Positions 6,677 to 15,573 of a stretch of 19,796 nucleotides of DNA are shown here, piece after piece. A program made the translations under genes and the position numbers. The notes under the pieces were generated by a model, which was not told the DNA's origin, searched no databases, and worked only from the letters and a program-made list of their open reading frames with translations. Positions within the stretch are counted from its first letter, which is position 1. Every line of letters begins with the position of its first letter. The stretch is from contig CAJUBX010000041.1 of assembly GCA_910585165.1 (NCBI GenBank), positions 1 through 19,796 on the forward strand, written 5' to 3'. Source of the DNA: an uncultured Oscillibacter sp. (lineage in GTDB: Bacteria > Bacillota > Clostridia > Oscillospirales > Oscillospiraceae).

Positions 6677-7320
6677 CAATATCAGACGCCTTCTGGGAGG
6701 CAATCAAAGGGGAAATCCCAAACTGGAATCGGAAACCAGAGAAAGCATATCAGCGAAAGCCCGGAGGAGGAAAAAAGCCTCTGCCGAAGAGTCGGGTACC
6801 GGAAGGGATTGGCTGGGAGTGGCAGAGCGTGGATGGCTGTATGGTAAAAGCAACGTTGGCGCTGGAATCTGTGGGGAAGAATCCTACAGACCGAGGAAAA
6901 ATGGGCACAAAACGCTCGATCCTCACCGATGAGAAAGGGTTTCCCTTGGCGGTGGTCCTCTCCGGAGCAAATACACATGACGTAAAACTGCTGGCGAACA
7001 CGCTGGACGGTGTGATTATTTCACATTTGGAACCCAGTGGCGAGACTCCTCAAAATCTCTGCCTTGACGCTGGTTATACCGGACACCACGACGAGTTAAA
7101 AACCAGGGGATATATTGCCCATATCCGGCCCAGAGGCGGGGAGAAAAAGGGATTGAAACGAAATCCGGATTTTCATACCCGCCGCTGGGTCGTTGAGGTC
7201 ACGTATTCCTACCTGAACCGATTCTGGAAGCTTCTGGTCTGTTTTGAGAAAAAGCCGCGAACTATCTTGCTCTTATCCACTTTGCTTTCGCCATGATTGC
7301 CTGGAGAAAACTAGCGGATG
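6670..7320 (+). pseudogene. Second IS5-family (IS1031/ISL2-like) transposase remnant
   Basis: Read rightwards: N-terminal WTISDAFWEAIKGEIPNWNR and KPGGGKKPLPKSRV (from about 6673), then directly GWEWQSVDGCMVKATLALES (about 6810-6870) with the first DDE aspartate. GKNPTDRGKMGTKRSILTD, LSGANTHDVKLL, NLCLDAGYTG (second aspartate) and RRWVVEVTYSYLNRFWKLLV (glutamate) follow. About 60-70 residues expected between KSRV and GWEW are missing. Near 7262 the frame is lost: the first frame stops at 7296, while NYLALIHFAFAMIAWRKL continues in the next frame, implying a 1-bp deletion. The DDE triad survives but the helix-turn-helix-side deletion and frameshift make activity unlikely. The recognisable sequence ends about 10 bp from the groEL stop. 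Confidence 0.85.
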
Positions 7321-7325
7321 GGCGC

Positions 7326-8948
<1,623 letters not shown>

Positions 8949-9036
8949 AATCAATCAGCCTCCAATGAAGATATAGTAACTTTTTGAATCATATCCGCCG
9001 CAGCATGTAAAAGGGAAGGCGAAATCCCCTCTTTAC

Positions 9037-9321
9037 TTACTCGACGATGGCCAGGATGTCGTTTTGCCGCACGACGGTATACTCCACGTCCTCCAGCTTC
9101 ACCTTGGTCCCGGCGTACTGGCTGGTGATGACCTTATCGCCGGGCTTCACGGTCATGGTAACTTCCTTGCCCTCCACGGTGCCGCCGGGGCCCACAGAAA
9201 TAACCTCGGCCACGGAGGGCTTCTCCTTGGCGGAGCCGGTGAGGATGATGCCGCCCTTGGTGGTCTCCTCGGTCTCCACCATCTTCAAAATGACGCGGTC
9301 TGCAAGCGGGGTGAGTTTCAT
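9037..9321 (-). CDS. groES: Co-chaperonin GroES (10 kDa, Hsp10)
   Basis: Heptameric lid of the GroEL chamber. 94 residues, normal length. MKLTPLADRVILKMVETEE opens the beta-barrel; the mobile loop that contacts GroEL is TTKGGIILTGSAKEKP (about 20-35) with the conserved hydrophobic IIL. SVGPGGTVEGKEVTMTVKPGDKV follows, and the protein ends NDILAIVE. The ATG at 9321 has AGGAGG (9330-9335) 8 nt upstream. It is the first gene of the groES-groEL operon and is transcribed from a promoter overlapping the CIRCE operator, so it is expected to be repressed by HrcA and induced by heat. Confidence 0.98.
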   Translation of the reverse strand: MKLTPLADRVILKMVETEETTKGGIILTGSAKEKPSVAEVISVGPGGTVEGKEVTMTVKPGDKVITSQYAGTKVKLEDVEYTVVRQNDILAIVE

Positions 9322-9360
9322 ATCGGGTTCCTCCTTAAAATATAAAAATTTGAAAAAACT

Positions 9361-9405
9361 TAATCACTGTTAGCACTCAAATACCCGGAGTGCTAACAGT
9401 GATTA
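9361..9405. promoter_or_regulatory. CIRCE operator (HrcA binding site) with extended arms
   Basis: Perfect match to the CIRCE consensus: TTAGCACTC (9370-9378), 9-bp spacer, GAGTGCTAA (9388-9396). The inverted repeat continues without mismatch through the flanks (TAATCACTG on the left, CAGTGATTA on the right), giving 18-bp arms over 9361-9405. HrcA binds CIRCE and represses class I heat-shock genes. It lies immediately downstream of the groES -10 box and would form a long hairpin at the 5' end of the mRNA. Confidence 0.97.
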
Positions 9406-9433
9406 TCATAGTACAGCCGCCCCCGTTTGTAAA
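9405..9433 (-). promoter_or_regulatory. Sigma-A-type promoter of groES-groEL
   Basis: TTTACA (9428-9433), 17-bp spacer, TATGAT (9405-9410), reading leftwards. The -10 box touches the outer end of the CIRCE palindrome, so HrcA binding would occlude the start site. Confidence 0.75.
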
Positions 9434-9504
9434 GGGGATTTTTCTCAAAAGTTATGAAGAATTTGTAAATGTTGCCGGGGGTCCCAGTATTTGGAGCTCC
9501 TCTC

Positions 9505-9750
9505 CTATTCCAGCAGCCAGTCGTCCACCACGTCGTGCAGAGCCATCGGCGTCACTGCGCCCCGCGCCAGGGCCTCCGCCAGTTCCAATACCCTCTCCCG
9601 GGAGGGACTGAGGTTTTTTACCGACGCCTCCTCCCCCTCCATCTTAATTTGAACGCCGTAGGACCCGGGGGCCTCCGGGTCCTCCCCCAGCAGGTAATAC
9701 CGCGCCTTTTTCATACGGCATTGGGCCTCTCCCACGAACAGCTTGCGCAA
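9505..9750 (-). CDS. Small conserved clostridial protein, possibly DUF6514 family
   Basis: An 81-residue protein of unknown function. I place the start at TTG 9750 (RKLFVGEAQCRMKKARYYLL...) because a GGAGGAGG-type site lies about 5 nt upstream. A longer reading from 9822 (105 residues) has an arginine/glycine-rich, non-conserved-looking extension, and an internal ATG near 9714 has no good site. The sequence shows YYLLGEDPEAPGSYGVQIKM, a probable beta hairpin, then a helical segment ERVLELAEALARG and the ending VTPMALHDVVDDWLLE. The tyrosine-rich strand plus the VVDDWL terminus resembles what I recall of DUF6514 proteins, but this is from memory. No signal peptide or membrane segment. It sits between groES and rnmV, with 126 nt separating it from rnmV and no clear promoter. 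Confidence 0.65.
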   Translation of the reverse strand: MRKLFVGEAQCRMKKARYYLLGEDPEAPGSYGVQIKMEGEEASVKNLSPSRERVLELAEALARGAVTPMALHDVVDDWLLE

Positions 9751-9876
9751 ACCGCCTCCTCCTTTTCGGACCCGCCTTGTCCCTCCGGAGCCGGCGGGTG
9801 TTTTCTGCTGCCAGCATAACACGCGCGGGCCTGTGAAGCCTGTCGGATTTCGTCGAAGGCTCGGAAAGGCCCCGGA

Positions 9877-10476
9877 CTAAATGGTCTCCCGGATTTCCGC
9901 CAGCAGGGCCTCCAGCTCCTCCCGGCCAAACAGGAGGTTCAGCGCCTCCAGCATGCCGTTGGCGGTGAGGTGCTCGGGCAGGTCCAGCCGCTTTAAAAGG
10001 AGGCGGCGGCGCTCCGCGCTTCCCTCCCCGCCGCTGAGGCCCAAGGCAACCAAATCCGCCTTGGTCAGGGCCTCCCGCCGCTCCGGCGGAGGCCCGCCTT
10101 CGAAGGTGGCCCCGGCCCGGCGGAGGGATTCCAGCAAAACGGCGGGGGACATCCCCTCCACGCCCAGCTTGCCCTCCTTGCCGCCCCTGCGCTTGCGGCG
10201 CTCCTTTCCCTTCACGTCGGGAATATAGGCGTGCTTGACCTGCTCCTTGGGCAGCGCCCCTTTCAGATAATTCCGCAGCAAGAAGCCCGCCCCGTCGCTG
10301 TCCGTCAGGAGGATGAGGCCCCGCTTTTCCGCCAGCCGGCGGAGAAAGGCCAGCTTCTCCTTGTCGTTGAAGACGGCAAAGCCTCCCAGGGTCACCACGG
10401 CGGCCTCCACCGCCTGGGAGACCGTGTTCTTGTCGTAGCGGCCCTCCACTACAATCACTTCCCGGACCCGCTCCAT
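9877..10476 (-). CDS. rnmV: Ribonuclease M5 (5S rRNA maturation)
   Basis: Cleaves both sides of the 5S rRNA precursor in Firmicutes, acting with ribosomal protein L18. The 199-residue product has an N-terminal TOPRIM domain: VIVVEGRYDKNTV with the catalytic glutamate E11, and LLTDSDGAG with D59 and D61 for metal binding. The central basic stretch GKERRKRRGGKEGK is the family's RNA-contact region, preceded by AYIPDVKG. The C-terminal half (SPAVLLESLRRAGATF onward) matches the DUF4093-type domain found in this family. It starts 3 nt after holA stops, with GGAGAGGAG inside the end of holA as the ribosome binding site, so the two are coupled. RNase M5 is usually found next to ksgA, not here. Confidence 0.93.
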   Translation of the reverse strand: MERVREVIVVEGRYDKNTVSQAVEAAVVTLGGFAVFNDKEKLAFLRRLAEKRGLILLTDSDGAGFLLRNYLKGALPKEQVKHAYIPDVKGKERRKRRGGKEGKLGVEGMSPAVLLESLRRAGATFEGGPPPERREALTKADLVALGLSGGEGSAERRRLLLKRLDLPEHLTANGMLEALNLLFGREELEALLAEIRETI

Positions 10477-10479
10477 TCC

Positions 10480-11535
10480 TCAGCTCCTCTCCGCCGACAG
10501 CTGGACCAGCAGTAATTTCAGCTCTCCTGCGCTGTCCACGCCCCGCTCGCTTTTCATCCGCCGGTCCAGCTCCTGGCACCGGCGCACCGCCCGGGCGCAC
10601 CACTGCGCCGTGGTCCGCCGGGCCGCGTCCAGCAGCAGCCTGGCGGGGTAGTCGGACTTCATGCCCCACAGCTCCATCAGCCAATAGCGGTCCCTTCCGC
10701 CGTCCAGAGCCAGCCGGGCCGTCCAGATGCGGCGGAGCTGGCTCCCCAGGGCCGCCAGAATCATGATGGGCTCCGTCTGCATCTTCAAAAGGTCCCCCAG
10801 AATGGCGGCCGCCTGGTCGCAGCGCCCCTGGAGCACCGCGTCGGACAGCTTGAACACCTCCGCCGAAAGCACCGGGTCCGCCACCGCGTCCACGTCCACC
10901 TGGGTGACGGTTGTTCCCTTGGCATAGGCGGCGATTTTCTCGATTTCCGGCACCAGGCCCGTCATCAGCCCGCCGCAGGTGAAGACCAGGTGCTCCGCCG
11001 CCGTGCGGTCGATCTCCTTCCCCAGGGCCTTGAAGCGCCGGGAAATCCAGGGAAGAAGGTCCGCGCTGGAGGCCGCGGGAAACTCCACCGCCTCCACGTG
11101 GGCCTCCAGGGCCTTGCAGAGCTTTTTCATGGTCTTGTTGGGCTTGTACTCCAGGGTATCGTAGACAAACACCACGCAGCCATAGGGCGGCAGGTCCTCC
11201 AGCAGGGCGATGAGCTTCTCCCGCTGGTCCTCCCCCAGCTTGAAAATGTCCCAGTCCGTCACGGCGGTCAGCGTCCGCTCCGCCATCATGGGCATAGCCT
11301 CCGCCGTTTCCGTCAAAATTTGGGCCGTCAGGTCCTTTCCCTCCAGAGCGTGGTAATTGAAGGTTTCAAAGCCCGGGGGAACCAGCTTTTTCCGAAGCTC
11401 CCGCAGATAGTACTCCCGGAGATAGCTCTCCTCTCCGTAAAAGACATAGGCGGGGCCGATGGTTCCGGCGGCCAGGTCCTCCTTCAATTTTTGCAGCGCC
11501 GCCCCCTTCCGGGGGGCCTTTTTCTTGTCAGCCAT
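10480..11535 (-). CDS. holA: DNA polymerase III subunit delta (clamp loader)
   Basis: Delta subunit that opens the beta clamp in the clamp-loader complex. 351 residues, within family range. N-terminal domain: GPAYVFYGEESYLREYYLREL (about 26-46), then AMPMMAERTLTAVTDWD with the hydrophobic clamp-contacting region, and GCVVFVYDTLEYKPN. The middle domain includes LVFTCGGLMTGLVPEIEKIAAYA and the C-terminal collar PIMILAALGSQLRRIWTAR. It lacks the P-loop, as expected for delta. The ATG at 11535 has GGAGG 7 nt upstream and lies within the last codons of comEC (8-nt overlap). comEC-holA adjacency is widespread in Firmicutes. Confidence 0.95.
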   Translation of the reverse strand: MADKKKAPRKGAALQKLKEDLAAGTIGPAYVFYGEESYLREYYLRELRKKLVPPGFETFNYHALEGKDLTAQILTETAEAMPMMAERTLTAVTDWDIFKLGEDQREKLIALLEDLPPYGCVVFVYDTLEYKPNKTMKKLCKALEAHVEAVEFPAASSADLLPWISRRFKALGKEIDRTAAEHLVFTCGGLMTGLVPEIEKIAAYAKGTTVTQVDVDAVADPVLSAEVFKLSDAVLQGRCDQAAAILGDLLKMQTEPIMILAALGSQLRRIWTARLALDGGRDRYWLMELWGMKSDYPARLLLDAARRTTAQWCARAVRRCQELDRRMKSERGVDSAGELKLLLVQLSAERS

Positions 11536-13780
11536 GGCTGTCCTCCTGATTCCAGGCGAGATGGATGGTCCCGTGCAGGTCCGTCCGGTAAATGCCGCAG
11601 CCCTGCCTCGCCAGGCGGAGCAGGGTCTCCTCCGCAGGGTGGCCGTAGCCGTTGGACCCCACGCTGATGCAGGCCGTCTCCGGCTCCAGGGCCTCCAGCA
11701 GGGCCTGGGACGCGGCGTATTTGGAGCCGTGGTGCCCTGCGGCCAGGGCGCCGGTTTTTGGCAGATCATACGTCTCCACCAGCTTCGCCTCCGTGGCGGC
11801 GTCCATATCCCCGGTAATGAGAATGCCGCCGCCCCCGCCGGAGGCCAGCACGCTCAATCCCCGCTGGTTGTCCCCTGCGTCCCCCAGGGGCGGGTAAAGG
11901 GCCAGCGTTCCCCGGCCAAAGTCCAGGCGCTCCTCCTCCGTGATGAAGCGGACGGCCGCACCGCCCTCCTCTGCGGCTGCGAGAAGCGCGTCCCGCAGCC
12001 CCACGTCCTCCGCCTCCTCCGGAACCAGCAGCGTTTCCACTCCCAGCCGCTCCAGAAGGTCCTCCACGCCGGAGACGTGGTCCTTGTCGTAATGGGTAAG
12101 CAGCAGATAATCCAGCCGCCCGCATCCCATGGAGGCCAGCTGACGGGCGGCGGTCTCTCCGGCGTTCTTCCAGCTGTTGGCGCTGCCGCAGTCCACCAGG
12201 GCGAAGCTCCCACCAGAGGCCAGGATCACGCTCTGTCCCTGTCCCACGTCCAGCATCAGAACGTCCAGGTCATGGTTATACCGGGCCGCCCCCAGGCGGA
12301 CGGTCAAGCCCAGCGTCAGCGCCGCCAGAAGGGAGGCCAGGGCATATTTCCGCCGCCCCGTCCGCCGGGCCAGGTACGCGGCGGCGAACAGGAGGTAGGC
12401 GTAGGCAATCCAGTATTTCAGATAGGGATTCGCGGTGTAGACCGCATGGCCGGGAATTTTGGAGAGAAGCCCGGCGGCAAGGAGGATATACTCCGCCGCC
12501 AGCCGGGCCGGGAGGGCCAGCAGCGCCCCCAGGGGCAGGCAGAGAAAGCTGATGAACACCGACAGCAGTCCAAAGCCGAAGGCCCACGCCGCCGCCCAGA
12601 GACAGACGGCGCTGCTCAGCGGGGCGATCAGCACCAGCGCGCCGAAGTAACAGGCCGTCAGCGGCATGGTAAAGGCCATGGCTCCCAGGGAGGCGGACAC
12701 GGCGGCGGCCAAAAGGCGGAAGAACTTTCCCCGTTTCTGTTCGCCCATCAGCCCCTTGCAAAGCTTCGGGGTCAGCCAGAGGATGCCCGCCATGGCGGCG
12801 AAGGACAACTGAAGGCCCACGGAGGCGGCGGCGAAGGGGTTTGCCAGGAGGATCAGGAACAGCGCCGCCAGCAGGGACGTGGGCCCGTCGTTTTCCCGGC
12901 GGACCAGGATGGCCAGCAGAGGCAGGGACAGCATGACGCAGGCCCGGAGTACCGAGGGACTGCCGCCGGTAAGGGCGGCGTAGAACGCCAGCAGCGGGAT
13001 ACCCAGCAGGGCCTGCAGCTTCCGGCTGGGCAGAAGCAGGCCCGCCAGGGCCATGAAAAAACCGCAGTGCATGCCGGACACTGCCAGAATGTGGCTGAGC
13101 CCCGCCTCGGTCAGGGCCGTATAGGCTTTCCCGGAAACCTCCCCCCGGTCCCCGGTGAGGATGGCCGCCAAAAATCCGGCGGCATCCCCGGGAAAGAGGA
13201 CCTGGATGCGCTCCGCCATGGCCCGGCCCACCCGGGCGGGGAGCCAGCGGAGGCTGTCCCGCGTCCCGTCCTCCACGGTAAGCGCGCCCCGCCCATAGGC
13301 CAAGAGAAACACCCCCTTGGAAGTGAAGGCGGACACGTCCTCGTCCCGGATGCGGGCGGCGTCGCTGAACCGGGCCTGTCCGGAAACTACCTGTCCCGGA
13401 ACCAGGTCCAGCAGCTCCTCCCCGGCGTAAAGCACCGCCCTGCCGGGCACGCCCTCCAGCCGGACCGTGACCCGGGCCCCGAAACCGCTCTCCCGGGCAT
13501 AGCCGCAGAGGGTGGCGGCAAAGTCCTCCGTCCGCCCCGCCCTTTGCTGGGCGGGACGCTGGACCTGGCGGGCGTAAAGCCAGCTCCAGCCAAGGCCCAG
13601 GGACAGCGCCGCGCAAAGGATCACACCCCGCCGCCGCCACTCCCAGGGAAGGAGCAGGGACCCCAGTCCCAGGGCCAGGGCCCCTCCGGCCCCAAGCAGA
13701 ATCCCGCCGCCCCGGAGAGCATACTGGGCCAGGAACACGCCCAGGGAGAAGCCCCCGGCGAAGACCGCCAGCCGCCTCAT
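11528..13780 (-). CDS. comEC: ComEC/Rec2-type DNA uptake channel with C-terminal beta-lactamase-fold domain
   Basis: Polytopic membrane protein that forms the channel for single-stranded DNA entry during transformation. 750 residues with the full three-part architecture. First are N-terminal membrane helices and a DUF4131-type OB region (about 1-200). The Competence domain follows, with LSHILAVSGMHCGFFMALAG (near 230-250) and many helices to about 490. Last is a metallo-beta-lactamase-fold domain beginning VLMLDVGQGQSV, with VDCGS and the metal motif HYDKDH (563-568). The C-terminal domain is thought to degrade the non-transported strand. The ATG at 13780 has GGAGGG 7 nt upstream, held in a hairpin. 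It is first in a comEC-holA-rnmV operon. Whether the cell is naturally competent cannot be judged: no comEA, comFA or comG genes are in the window. Confidence 0.95.
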   Translation of the reverse strand: MRRLAVFAGGFSLGVFLAQYALRGGGILLGAGGALALGLGSLLLPWEWRRRGVILCAALSLGLGWSWLYARQVQRPAQQRAGRTEDFAATLCGYARESGFGARVTVRLEGVPGRAVLYAGEELLDLVPGQVVSGQARFSDAARIRDEDVSAFTSKGVFLLAYGRGALTVEDGTRDSLRWLPARVGRAMAERIQVLFPGDAAGFLAAILTGDRGEVSGKAYTALTEAGLSHILAVSGMHCGFFMALAGLLLPSRKLQALLGIPLLAFYAALTGGSPSVLRACVMLSLPLLAILVRRENDGPTSLLAALFLILLANPFAAASVGLQLSFAAMAGILWLTPKLCKGLMGEQKRGKFFRLLAAAVSASLGAMAFTMPLTACYFGALVLIAPLSSAVCLWAAAWAFGFGLLSVFISFLCLPLGALLALPARLAAEYILLAAGLLSKIPGHAVYTANPYLKYWIAYAYLLFAAAYLARRTGRRKYALASLLAALTLGLTVRLGAARYNHDLDVLMLDVGQGQSVILASGGSFALVDCGSANSWKNAGETAARQLASMGCGRLDYLLLTHYDKDHVSGVEDLLERLGVETLLVPEEAEDVGLRDALLAAAEEGGAAVRFITEEERLDFGRGTLALYPPLGDAGDNQRGLSVLASGGGGGILITGDMDAATEAKLVETYDLPKTGALAAGHHGSKYAASQALLEALEPETACISVGSNGYGHPAEETLLRLARQGCGIYRTDLHGTIHLAWNQEDSHG

Positions 13781-13785
13781 CTTCC

Positions 13786-13806
13786 GCCCTCCGACGGCGG
13801 GAGGGC
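13786..13806 (-). promoter_or_regulatory. Hairpin covering the comEC ribosome binding site
   Basis: On the minus strand GCCCTCC and GGAGGGC form a 7-bp GC-only-but-one stem with a 7-nt loop, ending 5 nt before the comEC ATG. The Shine-Dalgarno GGAGGG is the 3' arm, so the closed hairpin would hide it. No ligand-binding structure is evident. No clear promoter was found between this hairpin and the terminator at 13855-13884. Confidence 0.4.
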
Positions 13807-13854
13807 CGCCTTGTTCTTTCCCATTTCCATTCCCCCGCGTCGTTTCCCTATGCC

Positions 13855-13884
13855 AAAAACTCCCGGAGGGCGTCCCTCCGGGAG
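13855..13884 (-). terminator. Intrinsic terminator after the putative glycoside hydrolase gene
   Basis: Reading leftwards, CTCCCGGAGGG and CCCTCCGGGAG form a perfect 11-bp stem with a 3-nt loop, followed by TTTTT. It begins 9 nt past the stop codon at 13893 and closes the rpiB-hydrolase transcript before comEC. Confidence 0.92.
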
Positions 13885-13892
13885 ATCGGTTT

Positions 13893-14981
13893 TCAAGGAT
13901 TCTGCTGCTCCGCCAGAAGCAGGCAGCTCAGGCGGGTATCCGCCAGGGCGGGGCTGTATTCCGCCAGCTCCGGAACAAACTCCGCCGTTCCGTCGTTCCC
14001 CGCCGCCTTAGACACCACATCCGCCAGCGCCGTCACCCGGTCCGCCGTGGTGGCGGCATAAATCCGGTCCACCCGGCCCGCAAGGCGGTTCAGGTCCAGC
14101 CCCGCCACCGTGTCGGGGGCCCCGGCGGCGACGGACTCCGGCACCTCCACGGACAAGAGGATGTCATAGGGCTCCAGAGCCGCGTTCAAATCGCTGAGAA
14201 GCAGGTCCAGGTTGTTGGCCAGGGGCACGTCGGTGTTGTAATTGATCTTATTGATCTTGCCCTCGGTGGGGTAGCTGAAATCGGTGAGCAGCAGCTCGTC
14301 AAAGCCCAGCTCCGCAATCTCCCGAGCCAGGGCGCAGACATACTCCCGGGCGGCGGGCTTGGCGGGGTCCAGCCAGAGGCTGTTGTTCCCGTCATAGAAG
14401 ATATACCCGCCGGTATTTTTCAACCCCCGGCCCTCCACGTCGGCCTTGGCCGCCTTGAAATCCTGAAGGCAGGACACGCAGGCGATGGTATGCAGGTCCT
14501 CCCGGGCCGTTACGGCGGCCAGGGCGGCGGCAGTGTCCGCCTCCGTCTTAACCGCGCCGGAAACCACGGCGGAGGCGTCGAAATAGACCGTACCGTCGGC
14601 GGTTTTCAGCCGGACGGCCACGGCGTTGGCCTCCGCGGGCATGGAGGCCAGGGCCTCCTGCCAGAGGGTCTGCGTCAGCGCCTGGGCCGGGAGGGAAAAG
14701 GCCGTCGTCCCTGTGGGCTCCGGCTCCTCCGGCGGCTGGACAACCACGTCCACCTTCGGCGCGGCCGGAGGATTCTCCCCGCCCTCGGCGGGCGGCGGGC
14801 CGTCCTCCTTCTGCCAGGGGAGGACAATCTGGCGGCGGCCGTCGCTGCTGTAAACCATATGCTCCCCCAGGTAGATGACGCTGACAGCCGCCGCGATGAC
14901 TGCCACCAGAAAAAACGCGATTACAATTTTCCATTTGGGCCCCCGGCCCCGGTAGCTGCTGTAGCCTTTGGCTCCCCCCAT
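13893..14981 (-). CDS. Membrane-anchored putative glycoside hydrolase (DUF4015-like)
   Basis: A 362-residue protein with a short cytoplasmic basic start, one membrane segment (about 18-38, IVIAFFLVAVIAAAVSVIYL) and a proline-rich linker (about 58-95). An extracellular domain follows, probably a TIM barrel. The stretch AREYVCALAREIAELGFDEL followed by LLTDFSYPTEG matches the DUF4015 putative glycosyl hydrolase pattern, where an aspartate ends a barrel strand before an F-P-x-G turn. The substrate is unknown; a cell-wall or surface glycan is an inference from location. I use ATG 14981 because AGAGGTG, 6 nt upstream, is its ribosome binding site; the GTG 9 nt upstream lies inside that site. It follows rpiB by 53 nt and precedes a strong terminator, so the two form a short operon. 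Confidence 0.75.
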   Translation of the reverse strand: MGGAKGYSSYRGRGPKWKIVIAFFLVAVIAAAVSVIYLGEHMVYSSDGRRQIVLPWQKEDGPPPAEGGENPPAAPKVDVVVQPPEEPEPTGTTAFSLPAQALTQTLWQEALASMPAEANAVAVRLKTADGTVYFDASAVVSGAVKTEADTAAALAAVTAREDLHTIACVSCLQDFKAAKADVEGRGLKNTGGYIFYDGNNSLWLDPAKPAAREYVCALAREIAELGFDELLLTDFSYPTEGKINKINYNTDVPLANNLDLLLSDLNAALEPYDILLSVEVPESVAAGAPDTVAGLDLNRLAGRVDRIYAATTADRVTALADVVSKAAGNDGTAEFVPELAEYSPALADTRLSCLLLAEQQNP

Positions 14982-15034
14982 ACGCGTCACCTCTTTTCAG
15001 GAGCGGCGCTCCCGCTTCTTTTCTCTTTGTCCTC

Positions 15035-15472
15035 TCAGCTCTCCAGAGCCATCATCTTGTCCACCCGGCGGGCGTGGCGGCCCCCCTCGAACTCCGTGGA
15101 GAGGAATACCTCCACCATCCGCTCGGCCATGTTGGGGCCGGTGAAGCCCGCGCCGATGGCCATCATGTTGGCGTCGTTGTGGCGGCGGGTCATCTCCGCC
15201 TGGAGGCAGTCGGCGCAGTGGGCGCAGCGGATTCCCTTAACCTTGTTGGCAGCGATGGAGATGCCGATTCCGGTGGTGCAGATCACGATGCCCCGGTCGC
15301 ACTTCCCTTCCGCCACGGCCCGGGCGGCGGCGCCGCCGAAATCGGGGTAGTCGCAGCTCTCCTTGGAAAAGCAGCCGAAATCCTCCGCCTCATGGCCCAG
15401 GCGCTCCAGAACCTTGCGGACGTGCTCTTTCAAATCGTAGCCGCCGTGGTCGCAGCCCAACGCAATTTTCAT
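15035..15472 (-). CDS. rpiB: Ribose-5-phosphate isomerase B (RpiB/LacA/LacB family)
   Basis: Interconverts ribose 5-phosphate and ribulose 5-phosphate in the non-oxidative pentose phosphate pathway. 145 residues, family length. MKIALGCDHGGYDLKEHV gives the phosphate-binding DHGG near 9-12. CDYPDFG is at about 44-50. The active-site loop GIVICTTGIGISIAANK has threonine where many members carry CGTG or CGSG (here CTTG). ARLCxD-like IRCAHCADCLQAEMTRRHNDANM and a C-terminal RHARRVDKM follow. The start ATG 15472 has GGAGG 8 nt upstream; an upstream in-frame ATG at 15496 lacks one. It has its own promoter (15512-15540). An allose- or galactose-6-phosphate isomerase activity is possible within this family. 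Confidence 0.93.
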   Translation of the reverse strand: MKIALGCDHGGYDLKEHVRKVLERLGHEAEDFGCFSKESCDYPDFGGAAARAVAEGKCDRGIVICTTGIGISIAANKVKGIRCAHCADCLQAEMTRRHNDANMMAIGAGFTGPNMAERMVEVFLSTEFEGGRHARRVDKMMALES

Positions 15473-15511
15473 GGCCGTATTCCTCCATGCAATCAATTTT
15501 TTGTGGCTTAT

Positions 15512-15540
15512 ATTGTACTCCGGATTTTCTGAAAAATCAA
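15512..15540 (-). promoter_or_regulatory. Promoter of rpiB and the hydrolase gene
   Basis: TTGATT (15535-15540), 17-bp spacer, TACAAT (15512-15517), reading leftwards. The -35 box lies within a weak AT-rich inverted repeat (15529-15552, CTGAAAAATCA with TGATTTTCAG) that might also act as a poor terminator for the gene to the right. Confidence 0.6.
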
Positions 15541-15573
15541 TATGATTTTCAGACGCAGATTTGTCCTTTTCCG

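Noticed and set aside
11459..14011. 850-codon plus-strand frame opposite comEC
   Set aside because: Gly/Gln/Arg-rich shadow of comEC in a GC-rich genome, with no motifs and no ribosome binding site of note.
15529..15552. Terminator after the PHP gene
   Set aside because: The stem is AT-rich with a bulge and has no separate U tract; it overlaps the rpiB -35 box and is at best a weak terminator.
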